Source: Bacillota bacterium
Lineage (GTDB): Bacteria; Bacillota; Clostridia; Acetivibrionales; JAEZXR01
Direction: 5' to 3'
NCBI GenBank assembly: GCA_023419605.1
Contig: JAEZXR010000043.1
Coordinates: forward strand, 1 to 64,000
Length of the DNA stretch: 64,000 nucleotides
Below the pieces are notes generated by a model that saw nothing but the letters and a program-made list of their open reading frames with translations, did no database searches and was not told where the DNA came from. This document shows positions 7,932-17,000 of the stretch, piece after piece. Made by a program: the position numbers and the translations under genes. Numbering within the stretch: the first letter of the stretch is position 1; every line of letters begins with the position of its first letter.

Positions 7932-8851
7932 ACTGCCTCTCCTTTCAGTTTCCATGCACTTCGGATACGTTCCCATTTCTTATCCCTGGAACGGACAATA
8001 CCCGCTATATCTTCCGCATTCAGGTGCTTAAACCGTGACTGTTTCTTGAGATATTCCTCTACGGAGGAAAATGTCTTCGGATTCTTATTCAGTATGAATT
8101 CATCGTTTTCGTATTCCGCCAGATACCACAGCCCGCAATCCACAACCTCCCTGGCAACATCCACCGCACTGTCTGCAGGAGTTCCCCAACCGGTGGGACA
8201 CGGAGCAAAGACATGGATATAGGAGGTACCCTCCACCTTTGAAGCTTTTTGCACTTTGTTCATAAAGTCCTGTATATAACCTACGCTTGCCGTAGCGGCA
8301 TAATCAATGCCATGGGCAGCGGCAATCTCAAACATGTTTTTCTTCTGGGTGACAGTTCCCCGGAGGTTGTCTCCGGCAGGAGTGGTGGTGGTCCTGGCGC
8401 CATAAGGCGTAAGCCCGCTCTTCTGTATTCCCGTATTCATATAGGCTTCATTGTCATAGCATATATAGATGATTTTATCCCGCCGGTCTATGGCACCCGA
8501 CAAGGCTTGAAGTCCGATATCCGCCGTTCCGCCGTCTCCGGCAATACCGACTACGTGGTAATCCTTCAAACCCAGGGCCTTTGCCCCCGCCGCAATCCCC
8601 GACAGCATGGAGGCAGTTCCGGGAAAGGTGGAGATCATCGCATTATTCGAAAAGCATAGCTGGGGATAAATAAAGCCTACCGCAGACATACAGCCTGCGG
8701 GAATTACCGTAAAGGTTCTTTCACCCAGCACCTTCAAAATGAGCCTGACCGCTATGCTTCCTCCGCACCCTGCACAGGCTTTGTGTCCGTAGAAAAACTC
8801 CTTGTCTGTTATGTTTCTGGCAGTAATGGTATTTGTACCGCTGCTACTCAT
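7928..8851 (-). CDS. 2-oxoacid:ferredoxin oxidoreductase, beta subunit
   Basis: The 307-residue subunit has the thiamine-diphosphate-binding module: GHKACAGCGGSIAVRLI with cluster-type cysteines near residue 25, then the TPP motif beginning GIAGDGGTADIGLQALSG with the later YDNEAYMNTG. This is the catalytic decarboxylating subunit of the PorB/VorA type. It overlaps the alpha-subunit gene by 8 bp. Together with the gamma, delta and alpha subunits it would oxidise a 2-oxoacid to an acyl-CoA and CO2 while reducing ferredoxin. Its operon partners (aminotransferase, gamma-lyase) suggest the 2-oxoacid comes from amino acids rather than being pyruvate. Confidence 0.9.
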   Translation of the reverse strand: MSSSGTNTITARNITDKEFFYGHKACAGCGGSIAVRLILKVLGERTFTVIPAGCMSAVGFIYPQLCFSNNAMISTFPGTASMLSGIAAGAKALGLKDYHVVGIAGDGGTADIGLQALSGAIDRRDKIIYICYDNEAYMNTGIQKSGLTPYGARTTTTPAGDNLRGTVTQKKNMFEIAAAHGIDYAATASVGYIQDFMNKVQKASKVEGTSYIHVFAPCPTGWGTPADSAVDVAREVVDCGLWYLAEYENDEFILNKNPKTFSSVEEYLKKQSRFKHLNAEDIAGIVRSRDKKWERIRSAWKLKGEAV

Positions 8852-10031
8852 CGGTCGCCACCCCCAGGCTTAAAAATTTGACCCTGCTCTTCGGTTCTCC
8901 TTCCAGCCTTTCCTTCAAGTCGGAAAACACCTCACGGATGCTTTCCCTGGAAATATCCCGTCCCCCAAGCCCTGCAATGAAATTCAGTGCAGGAATATCC
9001 CTGCCCGTCTTTGACAGCGCAGAATTCACATTGGTAAACACCGTGCCCTCATAACCGAAGGATATATCACGGTCGATAACCGCAACAGCCCTTGTATTCC
9101 GCGTGATCCGGATGATTTCCTCCTCCGGAAATGGCCTCATGAAGCGGATCTTCAGTACACCCACACTCCAGCCCTCTTCCCGAAGCTCATCCACCACCGT
9201 CCTGCAGGTGCCTGTGGTGCTTCCCAGACTGACTACGATCATTTCCGCATCCTCGCACCTGTAAGCGTCAACCAGGCCTCCATAGCCTCTTCCGAAGCTC
9301 TTCTTAAAGGAGGCATCCACTTCCTTTATGATCTCTTTTGCATCAAGCACAGCTTTATGCTGTTGGTACTTAAACTCCATATTATCCGCAGGCGAGGAGC
9401 TGAAGCCCATATTTTTCGGATTCTCCAAATCCATTTTGTTGGGATTGTCAAAGGGCGGAAGAAAACCGAGCACCTCTTCTTCCGAAGGTATTTCCACCAG
9501 TTCGTAGGTATGGGTCAGAACAAAGCCGTCCAGATTCAGCATCACCGGTGTAAGCACCTCCTGCTTCTCCGCTATGGCATAGGATTGAATCACCATATCA
9601 AGGCTTTCCTGGGCATCCTCCACATAGACCTGTATCCACCCGCTGTCAAGCAGCGACAAGGAATCGCGATGGTCGCCATAGATGCTCCAGGGCAGTGCAA
9701 GAGAACGGTTGGCATTCATCATTACGATGGGAAATCTTCCTCCACTGGCATAATGCAAGCACTCCGCCATATATAAAAGTCCCTGGGAGGAAGTCGCTGT
9801 AAAGGTCCTGGCGCCGATGGCACTGGCTCCCATACAGGCCGATAGGGCGGAGTGCTCTGATTCCACATGAAGGAATTCCGACTTCAGGCTTCCATCCTCC
9901 ACCATTTCAGCCAGTCTTTCCACCGCAACGGTCTGGGGCGTGATGGGATATGCTGCTATGACGTGAGGATGGGCCAGGCGAACCCCTTCTGCTACAGCTT
10001 CATTTCCTGATAGAAATGCTTTATTTTGCAT
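8844..10031 (-). CDS. 2-oxoacid:ferredoxin oxidoreductase, alpha subunit
   Basis: The 395-residue protein matches the PorA/VorB layout. The N-terminal pyrimidine-binding domain has GNEAVAEGVRLAHPHVIAAY, then YPITPQT and LHVESEHSALSACMGAS with the conserved glutamate. A C-terminal transketolase-like domain carries GSTTGTCRTVVDELREEGW and ends with the binding segment VAVIDRDISFGYEGTVF. It pairs with the beta subunit to form the active site. It overlaps the delta gene by 11 bp and the beta gene by 8 bp, consistent with coupled synthesis of a heterotetramer. Confidence 0.9.
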   Translation of the reverse strand: MQNKAFLSGNEAVAEGVRLAHPHVIAAYPITPQTVAVERLAEMVEDGSLKSEFLHVESEHSALSACMGASAIGARTFTATSSQGLLYMAECLHYASGGRFPIVMMNANRSLALPWSIYGDHRDSLSLLDSGWIQVYVEDAQESLDMVIQSYAIAEKQEVLTPVMLNLDGFVLTHTYELVEIPSEEEVLGFLPPFDNPNKMDLENPKNMGFSSSPADNMEFKYQQHKAVLDAKEIIKEVDASFKKSFGRGYGGLVDAYRCEDAEMIVVSLGSTTGTCRTVVDELREEGWSVGVLKIRFMRPFPEEEIIRITRNTRAVAVIDRDISFGYEGTVFTNVNSALSKTGRDIPALNFIAGLGGRDISRESIREVFSDLKERLEGEPKSRVKFLSLGVATDE

Positions 10032-10332
10032 TTGCCTCCCCCTCCCGTATCATTTTTACTGCCGTTTTGGGGCACACTCTGGCGCAAATGCCGCAGCCCT
10101 TGCAAAAGGCATAATCGATGTCAACTTTCTTGTCTTTTTTAAAAATGACGCCTTCCGGACAGCAAAGGTAGCAATAATAGCAAGCAACGCATTGCTCTAG
10201 TGCTATAACCGGCCTTTTGGTTCTCCAGCCTGCATTTTCCGTCACCAGGTGTCCCGCTTCATAGCAGGGTCCCACAGGGTAATCACGGATGTGCTTCGGT
10301 TTTACAAACTTCTTCACTGCCGGTCTGTTCAT
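10021..10332 (-). CDS. 2-oxoacid:ferredoxin oxidoreductase, delta subunit (2 x 4Fe-4S)
   Basis: This 103-residue electron-transfer subunit has two cluster motifs: CVACYYCYLCCPEG (about residues 47-60) and CKGCGICARVCP (about 77-88), each with the CxxCxxCxxxC spacing of bacterial ferredoxins. It passes electrons from the TPP site to free ferredoxin. Its start overlaps the gamma gene by 4 bp. The N-terminal half (VGPCYEAGHLVTENAGWRTK) is the usual docking extension of PorD-type subunits. Confidence 0.9.
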   Translation of the reverse strand: MNRPAVKKFVKPKHIRDYPVGPCYEAGHLVTENAGWRTKRPVIALEQCVACYYCYLCCPEGVIFKKDKKVDIDYAFCKGCGICARVCPKTAVKMIREGEANAK

Positions 10333-10874
10333 TCCCCTGCCCCCTTACTCTGCCGGAAGGTTCTTTCCACTACCCGGATATTTTTCTCGCGAAGCGTACC
10401 CTTAAAAAAGCTTTCCATTCCCTTTTCTACGGAAGCCAGCTCTGCTATGCCTGAAACACCGGCAAGTGCGCCAAGCATGGCCGTATTGGTAATGGGCTTT
10501 CCCAGTATCTCCAACGCGATGGAGGTAGCATCCACCGTTGTGATTTTTTCAGCGTCATACCATGAATATGCCGAAGGGTTTTCCGTGTTGATAATAATCT
10601 TCCCCTTCTCCTTCAAATCCCCTAAGAAACTCTCCTCGAACAGGCTTTCATCCAAAACCACAATATAGTCGCACTGCTTGATCTCACCGCGGTCTGTGAT
10701 TTTTTTATCATCGATTTTAGTAAAAGCCAAAACCGGTGCGCCCCTTCTCTCCGGCCCGAAGGAAGGAAAGGCAAGGGCATGCCTGCCGCCATACAGGGCC
10801 ACGGAAGCCCCCAGCAGCTTGGACGCGGTAAAGCTTCCCTGTCCCCCTCTTCCATGCCATCGTATTTCAATCAT
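10329..10874 (-). CDS. 2-oxoacid:ferredoxin oxidoreductase, gamma subunit
   Basis: The 181-residue protein starts MIEIRWHGRGGQGSFTASKL, the typical opening of the PorC/VorC gamma subunit, followed by SFGPERRGAPVLAFTKI. This domain binds part of CoA and closes the active site. ATGA overlap with the preceding aminotransferase gene couples their translation. The gene order gamma-delta-alpha-beta is the archaeal and clostridial four-subunit arrangement, in contrast to the fused single-chain pyruvate enzyme of many clostridia. Confidence 0.9.
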   Translation of the reverse strand: MIEIRWHGRGGQGSFTASKLLGASVALYGGRHALAFPSFGPERRGAPVLAFTKIDDKKITDRGEIKQCDYIVVLDESLFEESFLGDLKEKGKIIINTENPSAYSWYDAEKITTVDATSIALEILGKPITNTAMLGALAGVSGIAELASVEKGMESFFKGTLREKNIRVVERTFRQSKGAGE

Positions 10875-12049
10875 TTTACTCTCTCCCTTGCTTTGCTGCG
10901 AAGCTGCTGGAGACGCCGCAGCGCTTCCTCCAGGGTTTCTTTCCTTTTGGCGAAATGGAACCGGATCAAATGGTTTACATCTTCCTTAAAAAAGCTTGAG
11001 CCGGGGACAGCGGCAACTCCCACCTCCCGTGCCAGCCACTCGCAGAATTCCAGATCGCTTTCGGCGCCAAATTCCGAAATATCCACCATTACATAGTAAG
11101 CCCCCTGGGGAACCGTATACTTCAGCTCCAGTTCATCCAGACCCTTTAAGAAAAGATCCTTTTTTTCCGTGTAGATCTCCCTCAAGTGAGTATAATATTC
11201 ATCTTCAAAATTCAACGCTGTCACTGCTGCCTCCTGAAGAGGAGACGCAGCTCCCACCGTCAAAAAGTCATGGACCTTGCGTGCTCCGTCAATGATCCTT
11301 GCCGGGGCGATGAGGTATCCCAGCCTCCAGCCTGTAATGGAGTAGGTCTTGGATAGCGAGCTGCAGGATAGGGTCCTTTCAAACATCCCCGGCAGTGACG
11401 CAAAATAGATATGCTTATAGGGCTCATAGACGATATGCTCATACACCTCGTCCGTGATTACAAATACATCGTACTTCTCCGCGAAATCCGCAATAATCTT
11501 CAGTTCCTCCAGGGTGAAAACCTTTCCTGTGGGATTTGACGGGTTACACAGGATCAGCGCCTTCGGGCCTTTTTTAAAGGCTTCCTCCAGCTCATTGACA
11601 TCAAAGCCGAATTCCGGAGGCCTTAAATGCACGTAAACAGGCTCTGCGCCCGAAAGAATTGCGTCTGCGGTATAATTTTCATAGAACGGTGAAAACACAA
11701 TCACTTTATCTCCGGGGTTGCAGACGGTCATCATGGCCGCCATCATCGCTTCCGTGCTTCCGCAGGTCACAACCACCTGCGTGTCAGGGTCTATTGGAAA
11801 GCCCATGAATCTGGACTGTTTTTTAGTCAATGCCTCTCTGAAATTCGGAGCCCCCCAGGTTACGGCATATTGATGGATGCTGCCTGAAGCCACCTCCTGC
11901 AAAGCACTTTTTAATTCGGCGGGAGGGTCAAAGTCCGGAAAGCCCTGGGACAAATTCACGGCTCCATGGGAATTTGCGATACGGGTCATGCGCCGAATGA
12001 CCGAATCCGTAAAATATTCGATTCTATTACTTAGTTTTGGCATACTCAA
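10871..12049 (-). CDS. Class I/II PLP aminotransferase
   Basis: This 392-residue fold-type I aminotransferase carries NLSQGFPDFDPP, NPSNPTG, ITDEVYEHIVYE and the Schiff-base lysine in SSLSKTYSITGWRLGY (about residue 240). The relatives that start with a similar SQGFPDF segment include methionine, kynurenine and aromatic aminotransferases and YbdL, which prefers methionine. In this operon it would turn an imported amino acid into its 2-oxoacid for the ferredoxin oxidoreductase encoded directly downstream. Methionine is the leading substrate because a MetNIQ importer is in the same transcript, but aromatic amino acids fit the CoA ligase equally well. Confidence 0.88.
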   Translation of the reverse strand: MSMPKLSNRIEYFTDSVIRRMTRIANSHGAVNLSQGFPDFDPPAELKSALQEVASGSIHQYAVTWGAPNFREALTKKQSRFMGFPIDPDTQVVVTCGSTEAMMAAMMTVCNPGDKVIVFSPFYENYTADAILSGAEPVYVHLRPPEFGFDVNELEEAFKKGPKALILCNPSNPTGKVFTLEELKIIADFAEKYDVFVITDEVYEHIVYEPYKHIYFASLPGMFERTLSCSSLSKTYSITGWRLGYLIAPARIIDGARKVHDFLTVGAASPLQEAAVTALNFEDEYYTHLREIYTEKKDLFLKGLDELELKYTVPQGAYYVMVDISEFGAESDLEFCEWLAREVGVAAVPGSSFFKEDVNHLIRFHFAKRKETLEEALRRLQQLRSKARERVK

Positions 12050-12091
12050 CCTCTTTCCTTTTCTTTGTTTGAAAACACCGGACCCTGGTGC

Positions 12092-13411
12092 TTATGGCTC
12101 TTTTCTAAGATCTACAAGGCGTTTGGCCTTATGGGTCGCCCTGGGCAGTTCGCCATTTTCCAAAACTACAACCTCTTTGGGTTTAACACCTGCACGAACC
12201 TTAATCCGGCCTGAAACCTTTTCCGCAAGAGCTTCCTTTGACTCCTCATTTCCGGCTGCCCGCTCCACCTCTACCTTGAACTTGGTAGTGAAATTTTCCG
12301 TGAGGGCAGTGATTCTATACTCTCCCGAAAGCTCCTCCATATTGCGGACAACATACTCAATATCGCTGGGAAACACATTCACTCCCGAAACAATCAACAT
12401 GTCATCCAAACGGCCTGTAATATTGATTCTGGCATGGGTGCGTCCGCAATTGCACCTTTCCTTGTTGATGGTCCCTATATCGCCGGTTCGGAAGCGTATC
12501 ATCGGCCTTGCAGTTTTCCGCAAGGTGGTCAGGACAATCTCACCGCGTTCTCCTTCGGCCACAGGCTCAAGGGTATCAGGATGAATCACTTCGGCGAGAA
12601 TATGATCCTCTGCCAAATGAAGTCCGTTCCTTTCACTGCACATTCCTGCGCAGGCTCCAAATATGTCCGAAATCCCAAAGAAATCATAGACCTCGGCATC
12701 CCAAAGCGCTTCAATGGATTCCCGGGTCGCAGCGATGGAGCCCCCCGGCTCACCGGCCACGATAATTTTATTAATAGCAAGGTCCTTTGCAGGATCGATC
12801 CCCTGCTTTTTCGCAGTTTCTCCCAGATACCATGCATAGGAAGGCGTTGTCCATATGACGGTTGGCTGGAACTCCTTTAATATAAAAAGCAGCCTGTCAG
12901 AGGGGATCGCCCCTGCCCAGATACAAAGGGCACCCAGGTTCTGCGCCCCGATAACATCCGGTCCTCCGACAAATAGGGTAAAGTTCAGGGCATGCACATA
13001 CCGGTCTTTGGGTCTCATGCCTGCCGCCCAAAAAAGCCTGCTTTGTACATCCTGGAACTCTTCAAAGTCTTTCTTGGTAAAAGGGCTTAAGGTAGGAACC
13101 CCTGTTGAACCGCTGGAAGCGGATACAAACACCACGTCCTCTTCCTCTACAGCCAGCATATCGCCCAGCAGCGGCTTATGAAGCTGCCTTTCGCGCTCTA
13201 TGTATTTATTGACAAAAGGGAATTTTGTGATATCGGAAAGCTTTTTAAAATCCTCCGGCTTTACACCTGCCTTATCAAAGGCTTCCCTGTAATATTCGGA
13301 TTTGTTATAGGCCAGTGCCAGGTGCTCTGAAAGCAGCCCTTCCTGGATGTTTTCCAGCGCATCTCTGGAAATGGTTTCAAGTTCTTCATTCCAATACAAT
13401 TTTGCCCCCAT
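12092..13411 (-). CDS. Phenylacetate-CoA ligase (PaaK)-like adenylate-forming enzyme
   Basis: The 439-residue length and architecture are those of PaaK. The ATP-binding loop is SASSGSTGVPT (about residues 97-107), the middle carries YDFFGISDIFGACAGMC and the adenylate motif MIRFRTGDIG, and the C-terminal domain starts INITGRLDDMLIVSGVNVFP. Beside a 2-oxoacid:ferredoxin oxidoreductase such ligases either activate an acid or run in reverse to recover ATP from the acyl-CoA made. The substrate could be aryl-acetyl or an alkylthio or branched acyl group. It sits 20 bp after metI and 42 bp before the aminotransferase gene. Confidence 0.85.
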   Translation of the reverse strand: MGAKLYWNEELETISRDALENIQEGLLSEHLALAYNKSEYYREAFDKAGVKPEDFKKLSDITKFPFVNKYIERERQLHKPLLGDMLAVEEEDVVFVSASSGSTGVPTLSPFTKKDFEEFQDVQSRLFWAAGMRPKDRYVHALNFTLFVGGPDVIGAQNLGALCIWAGAIPSDRLLFILKEFQPTVIWTTPSYAWYLGETAKKQGIDPAKDLAINKIIVAGEPGGSIAATRESIEALWDAEVYDFFGISDIFGACAGMCSERNGLHLAEDHILAEVIHPDTLEPVAEGERGEIVLTTLRKTARPMIRFRTGDIGTINKERCNCGRTHARINITGRLDDMLIVSGVNVFPSDIEYVVRNMEELSGEYRITALTENFTTKFKVEVERAAGNEESKEALAEKVSGRIKVRAGVKPKEVVVLENGELPRATHKAKRLVDLRKEP

Positions 13412-13431
13412 ACTACCTTCTCCTTCTTTTT

Positions 13432-14097
13432 CTATCTTCGATCCGCTTTTTTGGCTACATAGTCGCCAAGGGTTTGAATTGCCTGTACAAGTACAATCAT
13501 GGAGACCACCGTGATAATCATGACATCCGTCTGGTATCTGTAATACCCGAATCGTATTGCCAGGTCTCCGATACCGCCTCCCCCCACGATGCCTGCCATG
13601 GCTGAATAACCGATAAGGCTTATTACAGTTACCGTGAGCCCCCGGAAGAGTCCCGGGAGAGCTTCCGCCAGTAAAACATCCTTAATAATCATCATTGTTG
13701 AAGCGCCTGTAGCAGTAGCTGCTTCAATAACTCCTTTATCCACCTCGCAGAGAGCGCCTTCCACCAATCTTGCATAAAATGCAATGGCTGCAACCGATAA
13801 CGGCACGGAAGCCGCCAGCGGACCGATGGTTGTTCCCACCAGCTTCTGGGTGACGGGGATAAGCAATACCAATAGAATTACAAACGGTGTCGACCGAACG
13901 ATATTTATTAAAAAGCCCCCTGCAAAATTGAGCGCTTTGTTTTCCCAGAACAGACCTTTTCTGGTAATATAGATGAAAAGGCCCAGGGGAACTCCCAGCA
14001 AAATAGCCAGTAGGATGGAGGTTCCGCACATTAAAAAAGTTTCTGAAAATGCTTTAATTAAATTCTGAAGCAATTCGGAAAAATTTAATCTAGCCAT
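13432..14097 (-). CDS. metI: Methionine ABC transporter permease MetI
   Basis: The 221-residue membrane protein has five hydrophobic spans and the MetI signature region VPLSVAAIAFYARLVEGALCEVDKGVIEAATATGAS, the cytoplasmic coupling loop that docks with MetN. Its length is typical. It overlaps the metN stop by 8 bp. With MetN and MetQ it would import D/L-methionine or a related sulfur compound. Confidence 0.92.
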   Translation of the reverse strand: MARLNFSELLQNLIKAFSETFLMCGTSILLAILLGVPLGLFIYITRKGLFWENKALNFAGGFLINIVRSTPFVILLVLLIPVTQKLVGTTIGPLAASVPLSVAAIAFYARLVEGALCEVDKGVIEAATATGASTMMIIKDVLLAEALPGLFRGLTVTVISLIGYSAMAGIVGGGGIGDLAIRFGYYRYQTDVMIITVVSMIVLVQAIQTLGDYVAKKADRR

Positions 14098-15097
14098 TCA
14101 GCACCTCCACATCTGCCGCTCTCTCCTTTAAATATTTTTCAGCAGCAGCAATATTTTCGGGTTTCCCATCCAGATGAACTACAAGGATTCCCAGGGGTTG
14201 ATCCGATATATATTCAATCTTTCCATGAAGTATATTCAAATTCACATTATATTCCTTTATAGTATCTGAGATTACAGGCTCTTCCGCCTTGTATCCCCTG
14301 TACACAATTTTTAAAAGCCGCTTGGTATGCTCTTTGAAAAACCTTTCGGGCAAATCGAGATTGATGGTATGGTTGACCAGTTGCCTGGTAAAATCGTGCC
14401 TGGGCGCTGCAAATACGTTAAATACGCTGTCCAGCTCAACCACTTCCCCGCCATTCATCACAGCCACTCTATCACAGATCTTCTTTATAACATTCATTTC
14501 ATGGGATATGATGACGGTTGTAATTCCCAGCTGCTTATTGACTTCCTTCAAAAGCTCCAGTATGGAGTTTGTGGTTTCAAGATCAAGGGCAGAAGTGGGT
14601 TCGTCACATAAAAGGATTTTAGGATCATTTGCAATGGCCCTTGCTATACCGACCCGCTGCTTTTGTCCACCGCTGAGCTTCGAGGGATATGCCGTGATCC
14701 GCTCGGACAGGCCCACCAGTTCAAGCACTTCCGGCACTCTTTTGTTTATTTTCTCCTGGGTATGTCCGGCGGCCTTCATAGCAAAGGCAACGTTTTCAAA
14801 AACTGTTTTGGTATGAATAAGATTGAAGTGTTGAAAAATCATGCCGGTCTCAACCCGCAGCTTTCGGAGCCCTTCCCCTTTAAGATGTGTAACATCCTTG
14901 CCGCTGATGATCACATTTCCGCTGCTCGGCCTTTGCAAAAGATTGATGGTTCTGAGCAGGGTACTTTTTCCCGCCCCACTGGTACCGACAATCCCGAATA
15001 TCTCTCCTTTATGAATCTCAAAGGAAACATCTTTGACAGCCTCAATGCTTTTATTTCTTGCCCCGAAACTTACGTGAACGTTTTGAAAATTTATCAT
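14090..15097 (-). CDS. metN: Methionine ABC transporter ATPase MetN with NIL domain
   Basis: The ATPase is about 335 residues from the ATG at 15097, chosen because AGGAAG lies nine bases upstream and the sequence begins MINFQNVHVSFG. It has Walker A GTSGAGKST, signature LSGGQKQRVGIARA, Walker B ILLCDEPTSALD and the switch histidine in ISHEMN. The C-terminal part (about 265-335) is a NIL domain, which in characterised MetN binds methionine and inhibits transport when the amino acid is abundant. Confidence 0.93.
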   Translation of the reverse strand: MINFQNVHVSFGARNKSIEAVKDVSFEIHKGEIFGIVGTSGAGKSTLLRTINLLQRPSSGNVIISGKDVTHLKGEGLRKLRVETGMIFQHFNLIHTKTVFENVAFAMKAAGHTQEKINKRVPEVLELVGLSERITAYPSKLSGGQKQRVGIARAIANDPKILLCDEPTSALDLETTNSILELLKEVNKQLGITTVIISHEMNVIKKICDRVAVMNGGEVVELDSVFNVFAAPRHDFTRQLVNHTINLDLPERFFKEHTKRLLKIVYRGYKAEEPVISDTIKEYNVNLNILHGKIEYISDQPLGILVVHLDGKPENIAAAEKYLKERAADVEVLNG

Positions 15098-15172
15098 TGT
15101 CAGCACTTCCTTGTCATTTATGTCAACCGGATGTCTTCTCATTGGAAGGGCATCCGGCTGCCAGAGTTCCCT

Positions 15173-16048
15173 TTACTTATTCTGAATATTCCATTTCTTT
15201 ATGTACCATTCAGGCCTTTGGAATTCCTTGAATTCATATTGGGTATTCTCAATCTCGTTTTTAAAGCCTTCCGTTTCAACCACTTCCTTAATGTCCTTCA
15301 CAAACTGTGCATTTATGTCTGCAGTTCTGACTGCAATAAGATTAAGCGTGTCCTCTACCAGCTTTTCCTTTACAATGGCACTGGAAAGGGGTATCCCGGC
15401 TGCAATGGCATAATTCCCATTTACCAGCGATATCGTCACACTCTCCAGGGTTCTGGGCAGCTGCGCTGCTTCTACCGGCTGAATAACAAGGCCGTAGGGG
15501 TTTTGGTCTATATCCTTTTCAGATGCCGTGGTCGGATCTATTTCCTTTTTGATTGTAATCAGTCCTGTATCCTTTAAAAGTATCAGTGCCCTGGCGAGGT
15601 TGGTCGCATCATTGGCAATGGTTACAACATCCCCTTTTTTTAACTGCTTTTTAAGTTCATCCGCGTTTTTTGCCGTTAGCTTTTTAGAGTATATACCCAG
15701 CATGGCGGTAGGAACTTTAACAACTTCCGTAAGCTGCAGGTTCTTATCCTCGGAAAACTTCTTTAGATACCGTGCGTGTTGAAATACGTTTGCGCTGATC
15801 TCTCCATTGGCCAGGGCGAGATTGGGCTGCACATAATCGCTGAATTCCTTTACCTCCACCTTGTAGCCCTTTTTCTCAAGCCCCGGTTTGATGGCTGTCT
15901 TAACCATATCGCCATAAGGACCCGGTGCGATTCCGAAAGTAAGAGTTCCACCCTTTTTGTTTAAAATCCCCGACTGGAATACTGCAAAACCTGAAATTAC
16001 AAGTACTACGACAACAACTAGTGCAATGAGACCAATTTTCTTATTCAA
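15173..16048 (-). CDS. metQ: MetQ-type methionine-binding protein with a membrane anchor
   Basis: This 291-residue NlpA/MetQ family protein is recognised from TLTFGIAPGPYGDMVKTAIK, the ligand-pocket segment FSDYVQPNLALANGEISANV and FQHARYLKKF. Most Gram-positive MetQ proteins are lipoproteins with a cysteine after the signal peptide. Here the first 32 residues hold a hydrophobic segment (IGLIALVVVVVLVISGFAVF) and no cysteine, so it should be held by a transmembrane anchor. It lies between the creatininase-like gene (37-bp gap) and metN (75-bp gap). Methionine is the likely ligand, but related binding proteins take other sulfur amino acids or peptides. Confidence 0.88.
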   Translation of the reverse strand: MNKKIGLIALVVVVVLVISGFAVFQSGILNKKGGTLTFGIAPGPYGDMVKTAIKPGLEKKGYKVEVKEFSDYVQPNLALANGEISANVFQHARYLKKFSEDKNLQLTEVVKVPTAMLGIYSKKLTAKNADELKKQLKKGDVVTIANDATNLARALILLKDTGLITIKKEIDPTTASEKDIDQNPYGLVIQPVEAAQLPRTLESVTISLVNGNYAIAAGIPLSSAIVKEKLVEDTLNLIAVRTADINAQFVKDIKEVVETEGFKNEIENTQYEFKEFQRPEWYIKKWNIQNK

Positions 16049-16085
16049 TTTGACATCCCTCCGTTATGTAAATTTACATTCTTTA

Positions 16086-17000
16086 TTAATAATTCACTTC
16101 AAACCTGGCTTCCGCAGGTCTTTCCCTGACATCCACACCGGGAACCTCATTGGGTGCATAGTACCGTTCCAGATCGCGGATCAGGTCAAGGTATCTTTCT
16201 ACGGCTCTTGTCAGTACTTTTTTCCCTTTTTCTGCCGATGCACTTTTTATTTGCTCGGTGGTCCCTATACCCCCTGTGCTTTTATGACCGGGCGCCGGTA
16301 CAGGGATGATTTGTGCGATGTCAAAGACCTGGAAGGTTTCTGTTTCATCCTGGGTGATGGACTTCTTCAACAAGCTTTTATCAATGAGGGGGTTCAGCTC
16401 TTTTCCGGCTGTATTTTCGATTTTAACCAGCTCCGGCCTTACCCATAAGACATTGCTGGTTTCCTCCTCTCCCGAATGGTAGAAAGGTGTAGACACCTCC
16501 CGCCGTAATGTCTCTGCTGCCAGTTCCCAATAGGTTGCCGCTGCTATGAATAAGGGCTTGCCTTCTCTTCTCAGCTCTGTTGCCACTTCATGGGTGATAA
16601 CCTGGAAGTTCGGTTCCTGCCCATGTCCTTGTACGATAATGATCTTTCTAAACCCTACTACCCAGAGTCCTCTTATAATGTCCTTAATAAGATTGTGCAT
16701 GGTGCTCTGGCTTATAGCCAGGGTTCCCGGCAGCGGATCTCCTTTTGTATCATAATGAAAGGTCGGAGATGTGCCTGCTCTTATGGGCGTCGGAGATAGT
16801 ACGGGAATTCCTGTAATCTTGCTTAGTTCCTCCGCGATCCATTCAGCGGTAAAAGTATCTGTTCCAAGGGGAAGATGGTTTCCATGGGCTTCCGTGGTTG
16901 CTACCGGAAAGATAATAATTCCTCTTTTTTCTGCAAGCTCCGCTGCCTTATCCAGGGTTAATTCCTCCCATAGTACTGCCTTTTTACTCAATATACTCAC
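16086..17000 (-). CDS. Creatininase family amidohydrolase
   Basis: The 304-residue protein has the metal-binding pattern of the creatininase family: FPVATTEAHGNHLPLGTDTF with Glu, His and Asp, IIVQGHGQEPNF with His, and YHSGEEETS with Glu. Characterised members hydrolyse creatinine, amino-pyrimidine formamides or precursor peptides using two divalent metals. As first gene of an amino-acid uptake and catabolism operon it may release the imported compound from an amide or derivative; that is inference. It is preceded by a long leader (17001-17259). A GAGGTGAG site precedes the start. Confidence 0.82.
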   Translation of the reverse strand: MSILSKKAVLWEELTLDKAAELAEKRGIIIFPVATTEAHGNHLPLGTDTFTAEWIAEELSKITGIPVLSPTPIRAGTSPTFHYDTKGDPLPGTLAISQSTMHNLIKDIIRGLWVVGFRKIIIVQGHGQEPNFQVITHEVATELRREGKPLFIAAATYWELAAETLRREVSTPFYHSGEEETSNVLWVRPELVKIENTAGKELNPLIDKSLLKKSITQDETETFQVFDIAQIIPVPAPGHKSTGGIGTTEQIKSASAEKGKKVLTRAVERYLDLIRDLERYYAPNEVPGVDVRERPAEARFEVNY

